Source of the DNA: DASTFY01 sp963769115
Lineage (GTDB): Bacteria; Actinomycetota; Acidimicrobiia; Acidimicrobiales; Ilumatobacteraceae
Direction: 5' to 3'
Assembly: GCA_963769115.1 (NCBI GenBank)
Contig: CAVYKN010000003.1
Coordinates: 1-64,000 of the forward strand
Length of the DNA: 64,000 nt
The notes beneath the pieces were generated by a model that saw only the letters and a program-made list of their open reading frames with translations, made no database searches and was not told the DNA's origin. Shown here piece by piece: positions 1 to 8,942 of the stretch. Positions within the stretch are counted from its first letter, which is position 1. Each line of letters starts with the position of its first letter. A program made the translations under genes and the position numbers.

Positions 1-368
1 ACGACGAGTGGGCCTGTAAGCGGGGTTCTGTCCGGCGCCTGGTGGCGCCTGGGTGGCCATCCATCTCAGCGGCCTACCCGGGGGTCGCCCTTGCGGGCGG
101 GCGGGTCACCCGTGCCCCCTGCTCGGCCTTGCTCCCGGCGGGGTTGATCAAGCCGCCCGGGTCACCCCGGACGCTGGTGCGCTCTTGCCGCACCGTTTCA
201 CCCTTACCTGTGACCTCCGGTCGCCCGGCGGCCCATCGGCGGTCTGTTCTCTGTGACACTGTCCGTCAGGTCGCCCCGACCTGGCTCTCGCCAGCACCGT
301 GCCCTGTGGAGCCCCGACTTTCCTCGACTCGGTCATGCCGAGCCGCGGCCACCCGGCCCACTCGTCGT
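1..368 (-). ncRNA. rnpB: RNase P RNA (type A)
   Basis: Catalytic RNA of ribonuclease P, which removes 5' leaders from pre-tRNAs. On the minus strand the 5' conserved block GAGGAAAGTCGGGGCTCC, the central AAGGGTGAAACGGTGCGG and the 3' block ACAGAACCCCGCTTACAGG occur in the right order. The 5' end (368-355) and the 3' end (14-1) are perfectly complementary over 14 bases and form helix P1, which sets the boundaries. A few 3' nucleotides may lie outside the window. A possible -10 box TAGACT lies at 381-376, about 7 bases before the 5' end. Confidence 0.96.
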
Positions 369-393
369 CGCCGCCAGTCTACGAGGGAGACGT

Positions 394-1281
394 CTACTCG
401 TAGATGTACGAGTTGGGACCTGGCGTCTCCCAGGTCAGGTCCTCGCCGCCCAGCACGACCTCGACGGCGGCGAGCGACGCGAACGCGCCCGGTACCTGCG
501 ACACCGGCAGCGGCGCAGCGACCGTCGGGCCGGTGTCGGGCGCGGTGTTGGCCGTGGCCCCCGGGCCGGTGTCCAGCGGGGCCGAGCCCGACGCCGCCTC
601 GGCCTGAGCGGCGGTCTCCGCGCCGATCACCGTGAAGTCCTCGATCCGGCTGACGATCACCGCGGCGTTGCGGTTCTCCGCTGCGCTCATGGCGCCCATG
701 AGACGCCGGGCATCGAAGTCGGCCACGTTGGGCACGAAGCCCTGGAACGTGGAGGCGATGAGGGACTCGTAAGCGTTGGCGAAGCGCAGCACGTCCATCG
801 GCTCGTCGCCGCCGGCCGCGATGGCCTCGATGGCCGGCCCGACCACCGTCTCGTCGATGAAGGGGTTCGGCTCCTCGAAACCCTGACCGCCGACGGACTC
901 GGCGGCTTCGGTGAGGAGGCCGAGCTGCTCGACGTGGTTGTCGTTCACCAGCGAGAGCAGCTCCTCGTCCTCGGGCGACAGCACGCCGAGCTCGAGGAGC
1001 GCGGCGTAGGCCTCGATGCCACTGCAGACGACCGAGGACGACGTCCGCAGGTAGACGGCGTCGTTCACCGGCGGCTGCTGCACGCTGGCCGGCGGGACCA
1101 CTTCGCCGCTCACCGGGATGGCATCGTCCTCCTGCGCACACGCCACAAGCGCGGCGGTGAGCGTGGCCGCCGCGCCGCCGGCCACGAGGAAGCGGCGGCG
1201 GTCGATGGAGACGCAGGGTGAGGACGGGCTGCCGATGTCGGACGACATCGGGACTCCTGGGGACGGCTTGGTGGTGGTCAT
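394..1281 (-). CDS. Tat-exported ferritin-like domain protein (second of pair)
   Basis: A 295-residue secreted protein. The N-terminus carries a twin-arginine motif (SIDRRRFLV), a hydrophobic stretch and ALVACAQ, which could also serve as a lipobox-like cleavage site. The mature part resembles the ferritin-like helical domain (PF13668 type), with acidic and histidine residues in helices such as SGIEAYAALLELG and NDNHVEQLG. The family's metal-binding role in secreted actinobacterial proteins is poorly defined, so I assign no reaction. The start ATG (1281-1279) overlaps the stop of the upstream gene as TGATG, which suggests translational coupling. A Pro/Ala/Thr-rich segment precedes the C-terminus. 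Confidence 0.8.
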   Translation of the reverse strand: MTTTKPSPGVPMSSDIGSPSSPCVSIDRRRFLVAGGAAATLTAALVACAQEDDAIPVSGEVVPPASVQQPPVNDAVYLRTSSSVVCSGIEAYAALLELGVLSPEDEELLSLVNDNHVEQLGLLTEAAESVGGQGFEEPNPFIDETVVGPAIEAIAAGGDEPMDVLRFANAYESLIASTFQGFVPNVADFDARRLMGAMSAAENRNAAVIVSRIEDFTVIGAETAAQAEAASGSAPLDTGPGATANTAPDTGPTVAAPLPVSQVPGAFASLAAVEVVLGGEDLTWETPGPNSYIYE

Positions 1282-2026
1282 CACGCGATCGGGTACTGCG
1301 TCTGGGTGAGCACCTCGGCGCCCGGTTCCTCGCCCTCGAGCACGGGGAGCAACTCCTCGTTCGACAGGCCGACGGCTTGGCCCAGCACGACCGACTGACG
1401 GGACTCGATGGGCTGGATGGACGCGATGAGCGTGAGCCCGTCCGTGCCCCGCAGCCGGCCCAGCAGCTGCGTGTTGGTAGCGGCCAATGAGCTCTCGAGC
1501 TCGTACGCGGCCGCGGATGATCGCGGGCTCGGTGCGGGCACCGAAGGCGGGCGTGCGCTCCTCGACCAGGGTCCGGTTGGCGACGCCCGGCGCCTGCCGG
1601 CCGAGCAGGGCGCCGATCTGCTCGCCGTAGGCCTGGTGGTGCCGGCGGAACACCGCCGCTTCCAGGCTGATCTCCTCGCTGAGGACGGGGATGGCCTGGC
1701 CGTACAGCTCGGCGGCGGCGAACTCGAGGCTCTGCGCGAAGCCGAGCAGGTCGATGTCGGCCTCGGTCGGCTGCTTGGGCGGCGCCGTCGTGGTCGGCGC
1801 ATCGGTCTCCGGCGGGGGCTGCGGCGGTGTCGTCCGTGCCGCCGGGTCCGGTGGTGTCGGTCTGGGCGGCGGCCGGGCCGGCGAACGCGGTGGCCACGGC
1901 GCCACCGGCCAGCGCGGCCAGGGCGCTCAACGCCAGCCGGCGGGGAACCGGCCGTGCCGCTGGAGGGCTCGCGGGCTGGTGATCCTCGGTTGGCCAGTCC
2001 TCGATGGGCCAGTCCTCAGTTGGCAA
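1281..2026 (-). CDS. Tat-exported ferritin-like domain protein (first of pair), two frame changes
   Basis: Probable start TTG at 2026, preceded by GGAGAG. The N-terminus has a short repeat (PTEDWPIEDWPTED), then a Tat motif (PVPRRLALSAL) and a signal ending in AGPAAAQ. The ferritin-like helices (LLGFAQSLEFAAAELYGQAI; FRRHHQAYGEQIGALLG) follow, ending in LTQTQYPIA. No single frame covers the gene. The frame moves by one extra base near 1810-1830, in a CCCCC run, and again near 1500-1515. Joined, the product is about 247 residues and matches the downstream paralogue's architecture. It may be a real two-hit pseudogene, but the same kind of defect recurs across the window, so sequencing insertions are more likely. 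Confidence 0.7.
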
Positions 2027-2124
2027 GGCAGCAGCTCTCCTCGACGGGCCCGGTTGACCAGGGGGTCCGCCGGACGGCGCGAACGGTGCCACAGCCTTCC
2101 TGTCCGGGGCCGGGCGGGGCAACT

Positions 2125-3571
2125 CTAGAAGTCCAGCGAGGACAGGTCGGGCATCCAGCCGGCGGCGCGCTCGACGGCCTTCGCCCACCGCTCCCGGTCG
2201 AGCGGAGCTCCCGGTTCGACGACCAGGCGGGGACGCCACGAACCGGCGATGTCATCGAGGCTGCCCCACACCGACGTGGCCAGCCCCGCGAGGAGACCGG
2301 CGCCGAGCGTGGTCGCCTCCAGCACGGGTGACACCTCGACCGTGCGCTGGGTGGCGTCGGCCAGCGCCTGGACGAACGTCGGGTTGGCGCTCATGCCGCC
2401 GTCGACCCGCAGGCACTCGATGGTGAGCCCCGTATCCGCCTCGGCCGCCTCGACCAAGTCCGCGCCGCGCTGGGCGATCCCCTCCAGCACGGCCCGCACC
2501 AGCTCGGGTCGCCCGGTTCCCCGCGTGAGGCCGAGCAGGGTGCCGCGGGCCCCGAAGTCCCAGCGGGGCGTTCCCAGGCCGAGGAGCGCGGGGACGTACA
2601 CCACGCCGCCCGTGTCCTCGCAGGCGCTGGCCACCGTGTGGCTCTCGGCGGCATCGGCGAGCACGCCGAGGTCCTCGACCAGCCACTCGATGTTGGTCCC
2701 GGCGGAGAGCATCACCGCCTCGGCGCCCCACGTGAGCTCGCCACCCCGGCTCCAGGCCACGATCGGGAAGGTGCCGTGCGGATGGCGCTGGGCGCTCGTC
2801 GGCGCCTCCGGGCCGGTGCACGTGTCGAGCATCCCGCCGGTCCCGAACGTCACCTTCGTCCGGCCAGGGTGCACGCAGCCCTGCCCGACGAGCGAGCCCT
2901 GCTGGTCGCCGATGATCGCGGCGATGGGAGGCTCCCCGTCGATGGCGTTCGCCTCGCCGACCGCGCCGCAGGAGTCGACGATCGAGGGCAGCACCGATCG
3001 GGGGATGCGCAAGGCGTCGAGCACGCGGTCCGACCAGTCCTGCGCGCCCTCGTCCAGGAGCCCGGTGACGGCCGCGTTGGAGTGATCCGTCACGTGGAGC
3101 CGCCCGGCGGACAGCGTCCATGCCACCCAGGTGTCGACGGTCCCGAAGCACAGGTCGCGGCTGCGGTCGGGGTCGTGGGTGTTCAGCAGCGCGGCCAGCT
3201 TGGTGGCGGACTGGTTCGGAGCCAGGCGGATGCCGTGCTCTGAAGCGATGGTCAGGCAATCGAACACGGTGCGCAGGTCCTGCCAGCCGATGGCCGGGGC
3301 CACCGGCTCGCCGGTCTGGCGATCCCACAGCACCGTCGACGCCCGCTGGTTGGTGATCCCGACGGCCTCGACCGGCCCTCCGGCCGCTCTCGCCGCGCCG
3401 GCCACCTCGAGCGACAGCGGCCGCCAGCTCGGCGGCGTCGAACTCGACCAGGCCGGGGAAGGGGGTCGACGGCGGCAGGGCGCGGTAGTGGACGTCGGTG
3501 ACCGTGGCGTCGGGCTGCACGCGCCCGGCCCGCACGCCGCTCGTGCCGACGTCGATGACGAGAACCGTCAC
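2125..3571 (-). CDS. glpK: Glycerol kinase-like FGGY kinase (one frame change)
   Basis: FGGY-family sugar/polyol kinase; context says glycerol kinase (glycerol + ATP to glycerol 3-phosphate). The N-terminal phosphate-1 motif is VIDVGTSGVRAGR. Downstream are AVGITNQRAS, GDQQGSLVGQG, the phosphate-2 region TFGTGGMLDTC and the adenosine motif LRVDGGMSANP. The GTG start at 3571 forms a GTGA overlap with the preceding membrane-protein gene. The frame changes by one extra base near 3405-3430; joined length is about 481 residues, close to the usual 490-510. It is last in the glpD operon. Another FGGY substrate cannot be excluded from sequence alone. Confidence 0.82.
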
Positions 3572-3967
3572 CGGCGTGCCGCCCGTTGGGAGAGGAACGC
3601 GCTCCCGAGCAGACCACCCGCCATCGCCCGCCATCAGCGAGAGCAGGAGGCTGGAGGTCACCCGGCTCCAGCTGATCGAGTCGCCTCGGAGCAGCCGGAT
3701 CAGGATCCCGACGGTCTGGACGGCCACGAACACGCCGACGGCGGTGACGACGCCGTGGGTGAGCGGGAACCCGCGGTCCTGTCGGGACGCCGCCACCGCG
3801 GCGCCGGCCACGAGGCCGGCCAGCACGACCACCACCAACACCCACAGCCAGTCCGGCTGGTCCGGCCGGTCGCTGAGCACCCGCCCGACGACGCCGGCCG
3901 GCACCGCCACGACGGCGGCCACCAGCGCGCCTTCGCGCAGCGCTCTCGGGTCCAGGCGGTCGTTCAC
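3568..3967 (-). CDS. Small three-helix membrane protein in glycerol operon (one frame change)
   Basis: About 132 residues, not recognised as a named family. The GTG start at 3967 overlaps the stop of the flavoprotein gene (GTGA), and the stop overlaps the GTG of the kinase gene (GTGA), so it is embedded in the operon. It has three hydrophobic segments: LVAAVVAVPAGVVG, LWVLVVVVLAGLVAGAAVAA and VVTAVGVFVAVQTVGILI. One extra base near 3600-3635 moves reading into the frame that ends LLGSAFLSQRAARR and the overlapping TGA. Without the shift it would fuse directly to the kinase, which I consider an artefact. A role in glycerol or lipid precursor handling is suggested only by position. Confidence 0.65.
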
Positions 3968-5445
3968 GGCCAGGGCGCCCCGCCCGGGCCGCCCAGCCCG
4001 AGCTTGCCGGGGTTGAGGATGCCGGCGGGGTCGAGTGCCGCCTTCACCGCGGACAGGACGTCGTGCCCGGAACCGAGCGCCTCGGCCACGAAGCGGTCCC
4101 GGTTGAGCCCGACGCCGTGGTGGTGGCTCAGGTTGCCGCCCGCGGCCAGCACCGCCCTGCTCCCGGCGTCCCACAATGCGACGTACGTGGACTCGATCTC
4201 GTCGGCCGGGGGCGTGGCGGCGAAGGTGAAGTACAGGCAGGCGCCGTCGAGGTAGCTGTGCGAGAGGTGAGCGCTGGCCACCCGGGCGTGGGGGACGGCC
4301 AGCAGCGCGGCCGTGGTCTCCCGATAGATGCCGGGGAGCCGGCTCCAGGGCCCGGCGATCTCCAGGGTGTCGACCACGAAGCCCTTGCGGGTGAGCGCCT
4401 CGAGGGCGGACACGTCGTTGCGATGCTCCAGCCAGCGCTCGACCAGCGCCTCGTCGAGCGGGGTGGCGGTCGCGCACTCCTCGAGCACGACGGCCATCGT
4501 GGCGTCGACGAGCGCGGGATCGGCCTCGTCCAGCACGAGCAGCACGGCGACGGAACCGTCGGTGTCGTGGCTGCGCTGGGACTCGATCGGGTCGTACAGC
4601 CGCAGGACGGCGGGGGTGGCGCCGCGCCGCAGGATGCGCCGGCAGGCCTCCACGCCGGCGTCCCAGGAGGCGAAGCCGAACGCTGCCCGGCCCTCGCCGG
4701 ACGGGACGGGATGCACGCGCAGGCGGGCCCCGGTGATGATCCCCAGCGTGCCTTCGGATCCGACGAAGAGCTGGGTCAGGTCCGGGCCGACCGCCGCCCT
4801 CGGCCCTCCGCCGGTGGAGACGAGCCGGCCGTCGGCCAGGACGACGTCGAGACCGACGACCATGTCCTCGATCTTGCCGTAGCGGGTGGAGTACTGGCCC
4901 GCTCCCCGGCAGGCGAGCCAGCCGCCGACGGTGGAGATGTCCATCGACTGCGGCCAGTGCCCGACGGTCAGGCCGCGAGCGCGCAGGTCGGCCTCGAGGT
5001 CCGGCCCGAACGTGCCGGGCAGGACGTCGGCCGTGAGGCTCTCGTCGTCCACGTCGACCACGCCGGCCATGGCCGTGAGGTCCAGCAGCACGCCGCCGTA
5101 GCGAGGGACGCTGGCCCCGCACACGCCACTGCGGCCACCGGCAGCGGTGACGGGCACGCCGTGCTCGTGGCACACGCGGAGCACTGCGGCCACCTCGGCG
5201 GCGTCGGCCGGCCGGCACACCACCGACGCCAGCGCGCCCACCTGCCCGGCGAGCGCCCAGTGCATGGCCAGCGGCCACCAGTCGCGGCTGGCCTCGGCCC
5301 TGGCGGCAGGGTCGGTCGTCGTGGCCGGGCAGGCGGCGACCAGCGCCTCGCGGACCGCGGGATCGAGCGGTGCCGGCTCCGCCAGGCGAGAACGCACGTC
5401 CTCGGCAGGCCCGGCGAGCTCGATGGGCGGGGTGGGTGCGGTCAC
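3964..5445 (-). CDS. Alkyl-DHAP-synthase-like FAD oxidase
   Basis: A 493-residue flavoprotein of the VAO/PCMH-fold FAD_binding_4 family. The FAD-binding half contains TAAGGRSGVCGAS and STVGGWLACRGAGQYSTRYG, and the C-terminal cap has the HHHGVGLNRD signature typical of alkyldihydroxyacetonephosphate synthase. Family enzymes replace the acyl chain of acyl-DHAP with an alkyl chain (ether-lipid synthesis), but many bacterial members are uncharacterised oxidases. The GTG start directly abuts the glpD stop (TGAGTG). From memory, M. tuberculosis also has an AGPS-like gene near glpD1, so the pairing is probably ancient. Glycolate/D-lactate-type dehydrogenase is the main alternative. Confidence 0.85.
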   Translation of the reverse strand: MTAPTPPIELAGPAEDVRSRLAEPAPLDPAVREALVAACPATTTDPAARAEASRDWWPLAMHWALAGQVGALASVVCRPADAAEVAAVLRVCHEHGVPVTAAGGRSGVCGASVPRYGGVLLDLTAMAGVVDVDDESLTADVLPGTFGPDLEADLRARGLTVGHWPQSMDISTVGGWLACRGAGQYSTRYGKIEDMVVGLDVVLADGRLVSTGGGPRAAVGPDLTQLFVGSEGTLGIITGARLRVHPVPSGEGRAAFGFASWDAGVEACRRILRRGATPAVLRLYDPIESQRSHDTDGSVAVLLVLDEADPALVDATMAVVLEECATATPLDEALVERWLEHRNDVSALEALTRKGFVVDTLEIAGPWSRLPGIYRETTAALLAVPHARVASAHLSHSYLDGACLYFTFAATPPADEIESTYVALWDAGSRAVLAAGGNLSHHHGVGLNRDRFVAEALGSGHDVLSAVKAALDPAGILNPGKLGLGGPGGAPWP

Positions 5446-7080
5446 TCAGGCTCCGAAGGCCGCGTCCAGCGCCTGATCGCTGGGATCGTGGCCGGCCGCG
5501 ACCTCGTGCTCGACCGAACGGCGGTAGGCGGTGGCCTCGCGCTCCACGTCCTCATCGCTCCAACCGAGTTCGGGAGCGAGCAGTCGGGCCACCCTCGTCG
5601 CCGATCGTGCGGTGGCGGCCCGGTCGAAGAGACGGGCCCGCGTGCGGCGGGACAGGACGTCGTCCACCGAGCAGGCCATCTCGTGACGCGCCGCGTAGAC
5701 GGCTTCCGCAGCGACGTAGGGCAGGCCGGGGACCAGCGGCTCGGCCAGCGACGCGTCCTCCGTGATGAGCGCTTCGATCTCACCAGCCAACGTGCCGTAG
5801 CGCCGGAGCAGGTGCGCCTGCCGGTCGTCCCCGTGCGGCTCCTCGTACCCCTCGGCGCCCAGCAGATGGAGGCGCTTGGTCTTCGACCGGCCGCGGCGGT
5901 CCAGCCGGCCCATGGCGAGATCCACCGTGTCGGCCGCCATGCGCCGGTAGGTGGTGAGCTTGCCCCCGGTGACGTTGATCAAGCCGCTGGTCGCCGGCGC
6001 GACCTGGTGCAGGCGGGACAGGTCGGCCGTCCGGCCCGCGTCCGCCCGCTTCACCAGCGGCCGCAGGCCGGCCCATGTCCCCGTGACGTCGGCCTCGGTC
6101 ACGCCCGTCGTCACCGAATGGTTGAGCGCCCGCAGCACGTAGGCCATGTCCTCCTGCGTGCACTGCGGGTCGTCGATCGACCCGCGGTAGTCCGTGTCGG
6201 TGGTGCCGACGTACGTGTACGCCCCCCACGGGACCACGAACAGGCTGCGCTTGTCCTTGGGGACCGGGATCACGACGGCGATGTCGTTCTGCACCTTCTC
6301 CCACGGGATCGTGAGGTGGACGCCCTTCGCGGGACGGATGGAGTCCGGGTGCACGCCTTCGTCCAGCGCCCGCACCTCGTCGGACCACACCCCGGCGGCG
6401 TTCACCACGACGCGGGCCCGCACGTCGATCTCCTGCCCGTCGACCACGACGCGGGCGCCGTCGATGCGCTCGCCGTCCTTGTGGAACCCGACGACGGTGG
6501 CGCCGTTCAGCACGACGGCGCCGTGGGCAACTGCGGTCCGGGCCACGGTCAGGCAGAGACGGGCGTCGTCGGTCCGAGCGTCGTAGTAGAGGTAGGCCGA
6601 GGCGAGCCGCTCGGCCGGCATCGTCGGCATGTGAGCGAGGGCCGCGTCCTTCTTGAGCCGGCGGTGCAGCTTGCCGATCCGTGCCCCGCCGGTGAGGTCG
6701 TACATCCACAGCGCCGAGCCGAAGGCCCTCGCGATCTTGGGGTTCATCACCCCGTCCCTGGTCAGGATGGGGATCATGAAGGGGAGGATCCGCACCAGGT
6801 GCGGCGCGTTGTGACGCAGCCGCTGGCGTTCGGCGAGGGCCTCGTACACCAGCCGGACGTCGCCCTGCTGCAGGTAGCGCAGCCCGCCGTGGACGAGCTT
6901 GGAGCTCTTGGACGACGTGCCGGACGCGAAGTCGTGCCGCTCGACCAGCGCGGTGCGCAGACCGCGGCTGGCGGCGTCGAGGGCTGTCCCGACCCCGGTG
7001 ATGCCACCGCCGATCACCAGCACGTCGAACTGCTCGTCGCCCAGGCGCGCCCGCATCGTCGCCCGGTCGAATGAGGCCAT
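5446..7080 (-). CDS. glpD: Aerobic glycerol-3-phosphate dehydrogenase
   Basis: FAD-dependent oxidation of sn-glycerol 3-phosphate to DHAP with electrons passed to quinone at the membrane. The product is 544 residues. The N-terminal dinucleotide-binding motif is VLVIGGGITGVGTALDAASR, followed by the family segment SSKLVHGGLRYLQQGD. Further conserved blocks are VVNAAGVWSDEV, GTTDTDYRG and NVTGGKLTTYRRMA, then the C-terminal helical cap. It is first in the operon glpD - AGPS-like - membrane protein - glpK. The only credible start is ATG 7080, and a possible -10 box places transcription initiation at or next to it, suggesting a leaderless mRNA. Confidence 0.95.
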   Translation of the reverse strand: MASFDRATMRARLGDEQFDVLVIGGGITGVGTALDAASRGLRTALVERHDFASGTSSKSSKLVHGGLRYLQQGDVRLVYEALAERQRLRHNAPHLVRILPFMIPILTRDGVMNPKIARAFGSALWMYDLTGGARIGKLHRRLKKDAALAHMPTMPAERLASAYLYYDARTDDARLCLTVARTAVAHGAVVLNGATVVGFHKDGERIDGARVVVDGQEIDVRARVVVNAAGVWSDEVRALDEGVHPDSIRPAKGVHLTIPWEKVQNDIAVVIPVPKDKRSLFVVPWGAYTYVGTTDTDYRGSIDDPQCTQEDMAYVLRALNHSVTTGVTEADVTGTWAGLRPLVKRADAGRTADLSRLHQVAPATSGLINVTGGKLTTYRRMAADTVDLAMGRLDRRGRSKTKRLHLLGAEGYEEPHGDDRQAHLLRRYGTLAGEIEALITEDASLAEPLVPGLPYVAAEAVYAARHEMACSVDDVLSRRTRARLFDRAATARSATRVARLLAPELGWSDEDVEREATAYRRSVEHEVAAGHDPSDQALDAAFGA

Positions 7081-7087
7081 CGCGGTC

Positions 7088-7093
7088 AGTGTA
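7088..7093 (-). promoter_or_regulatory. Possible -10 box of glpD, leaderless arrangement
   Basis: The minus strand reads TACACT at 7093-7088, a good -10 match. A start 7 bases downstream would fall at about 7081-7080, on the glpD ATG. No convincing -35 hexamer is seen at the expected distance. Leaderless transcripts are common in actinobacteria. Confidence 0.4.
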
Positions 7094-7191
7094 GAGAGCG
7101 GCGGCGATCCGGCCAGTTCCGAAGCCGCCGTTCGGGGCGGCGCGGAGGTACGTTGCGGCACGAACCCCGGAGCGCGACGAGGCGGACCGCG

Positions 7192-8505
7192 ATGACGACG
7201 ATCTACGACCCCCATCACCCCGACTACCTCGACGACGCCGACCTTCGTGAGGAGTTCACCCGGGTCTTCGATGTGTGCCACGGGTGCCGCTTGTGCTCCC
7301 ACCTCTGCAGTGCCTTCCCGACGCTGTTCGGGCTCATCGACGGCCACGACGGCAGCGGAGCTGCGGCCGGCTTGACCCGGGCCGAGCAGGACCAGGTGGT
7401 CGACGAGTGCTTCCAGTGCAAGCTCTGCTACCTCAACTGTCCCTACGTCCCCGGCCGCAGCGAGCTGGCGATCGATTTCCCGCGGCTGATGCTGCGGGCC
7501 GCAGCGACCCGGCACGCGGCCGGGGAGACCGGCAGGCGGGCCACGCTCACGACGAACCTCCTGGCCCGCACCGACCTCATGGGCAAGCTCGGCACGCGGG
7601 CGACCACCATCGCCAACGTGGCCACGGCCAAGCCCGGCTCCCTCGTCCGCAAGGTGGTGGAGAAGGCGACCGGCATCTCCAGCGTCCGGCTGCTCCCGCC
7701 CTTCGCCCGCCAGCGGTTCACCACCTGGTACCGCAACCGTCCGCGGGTGCGCCTGCCGGGGCGGCAGGGCAAGGTGGCGATCTTCCCGACCTGCCTGGTC
7801 GAGTACCACGATCCCGGCATCGGGCACGACCTGGTCAAGGTCTACGAGCGCAACGGCATCGAGTGCTCCCTCGTGGACGGCGCCTCCTGCTGCGGGGCGC
7901 CGTGGCTGCACAGCGGCGACATCGACCACTTCACGAAGGCCGCGGTCAGGAACGTGAAGGCGCTGGCTGCCGCCGTGAAGGCCGGCAACGACGTGGTGGT
8001 GCCGCAGCCCACGTGCAGCTTCGTGCTCCGCAACGACTACCCGGACCACGTCGGCGGCCCGGACGCCGCGCTGGTGGCCGCCCACACGTACGACGCCTCC
8101 GAGTACCTCGTCCGGCTGCAGCGGGGCGAGGGCACCGGACTGGACACCGAGTTCCGTGGGGACGTGCCGGCCGAGATCGCCTATCACGCGCCGTGTCACC
8201 TGCGGGCGCAGAAGGTCGGCCTGAAGAGCCGCGATCTGCTGCGGCTGACCGGAGCGAGGGTCACGGTGGTGCAGCAGTGCTCCGGCATCGACGGCATGTG
8301 GGGTCTGCGGGCCGGGAACGACAGGCTCTCGATCCCGATCGGCCAGAAGCTGGCCGCCGAGCTCGAGAAGGCGGGCGGGGACGTCGTGGCCGGCGACTGC
8401 CACCTGGCCAACACGGCCATCATCGAGCAGACCGGACGCATCCCGCAGCATCCCCTGCAGGTCCTGGCCCGGGCCTATGGCATCGCCCCGGAGCCGATCT
8501 CATGA
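7192..8505 (+). CDS. GlpC/HdrD-like two-[4Fe-4S] oxidoreductase subunit
   Basis: A 437-residue Fe-S protein divergent from glpD. Two ferredoxin-type cysteine clusters lie near the N-terminus (CHGCRLCSHLCSAFP and CFQCKLCYLNCPYVPGR). Two cysteine-rich CCG-like domains follow (GASCCGAPWLHSGD and a C-terminal CSGIDGMWGLR region with GDCHLANTAI). This layout is that of the C subunit of anaerobic glycerol-3-phosphate dehydrogenase and heterodisulfide-reductase D-like proteins, which pass electrons to quinone. ATG 7192 has GAGG upstream and is preferred over an in-frame TTG at 7153. It could give GlpD an alternative electron route or serve another flavoenzyme; no glpA or glpB is visible. Confidence 0.85.
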   Translation: MTTIYDPHHPDYLDDADLREEFTRVFDVCHGCRLCSHLCSAFPTLFGLIDGHDGSGAAAGLTRAEQDQVVDECFQCKLCYLNCPYVPGRSELAIDFPRLMLRAAATRHAAGETGRRATLTTNLLARTDLMGKLGTRATTIANVATAKPGSLVRKVVEKATGISSVRLLPPFARQRFTTWYRNRPRVRLPGRQGKVAIFPTCLVEYHDPGIGHDLVKVYERNGIECSLVDGASCCGAPWLHSGDIDHFTKAAVRNVKALAAAVKAGNDVVVPQPTCSFVLRNDYPDHVGGPDAALVAAHTYDASEYLVRLQRGEGTGLDTEFRGDVPAEIAYHAPCHLRAQKVGLKSRDLLRLTGARVTVVQQCSGIDGMWGLRAGNDRLSIPIGQKLAAELEKAGGDVVAGDCHLANTAIIEQTGRIPQHPLQVLARAYGIAPEPIS

Positions 8506-8678
8506 CCGTCGGGACGGCCTGATCCCGCCCCAGATCCGGGCCCGGTCCGCCCCCGCTGTCAGCCAGCGTTCATGAGGTTGCCAAAGAAAGGTCTGGTCAG
8601 AGGCACAATCGGCTTCTACGATGCGCCTGCTTCGGCATCCGATCCACTCATTTCTCGACTCGCCTTGGGGGGCGACCC

Positions 8679-8918
8679 GTGCCGGTAAAAGACATCGACT
8701 GGCGGCAGCTGGGGGCGTGCCGGGGTCTCGACCCCGGGATCTTCTACCCCGAGACCGACGAAGAGGCGGAGAGCGCGAAGGCCGTGTGCGGTGCCTGTGG
8801 CGTCCGCACCGCCTGCCTGGAACACGCGCTCCAACGCCGTGAGAAGCAGGGCGTGTGGGGTGGCTGCACCGAGCGTGAACGGCGGCGGATCATCCGCCAG
8901 CGCCGCCGGTCGGCCTGA
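8679..8918 (+). CDS. WhiB-family Fe-S transcription regulator
   Basis: A 79-residue WhiB-like protein, an actinobacteria-specific family that holds an O2- and NO-sensitive [4Fe-4S] cluster and usually acts through the principal sigma factor. The four cluster cysteines are visible: one in GACRGLDP, two in CGACG and one in ACLEHAL. The tryptophan-glycine turn GVWGG and the basic tail RERRRIIRQRRR follow. GTG 8679 is the start that puts the family's usual N-terminus in place. The gene stands alone, 24 bases before trpD. I cannot say which WhiB subclass this is. Confidence 0.93.
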   Translation: MPVKDIDWRQLGACRGLDPGIFYPETDEEAESAKAVCGACGVRTACLEHALQRREKQGVWGGCTERERRRIIRQRRRSA

Positions 8919-8942
8919 ACCCGGCCCGCGCACCGCTCCTCG

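Noticed and set aside
266..2239. Long open frames on both strands across the ferritin-like genes, including one antisense frame of over 300 codons
   Set aside because: They are shadow frames of GC-rich coding sequence, with Arg/Pro/Gly-biased composition and no recognisable family; the pieces with real similarity are explained by two frame changes.
2125..3967. Fusion of the small membrane protein to glycerol kinase in one frame
   Set aside because: The open frame is continuous only because of two separate extra bases; the correct frame gives a stop overlapping the kinase GTG, as at the other junctions of this operon.
4063..7074. A 1003-codon plus-strand open frame opposite the AGPS-like and glpD genes
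   Set aside because: Antisense shadow; both minus-strand genes are well supported by motifs.
8522..8678. A promoter for whiB (TTGCCA near 8578 with CACAAT or TACGAT downstream)
   Set aside because: Spacings of 20 bases or more and weak hexamers; not convincing enough to list.
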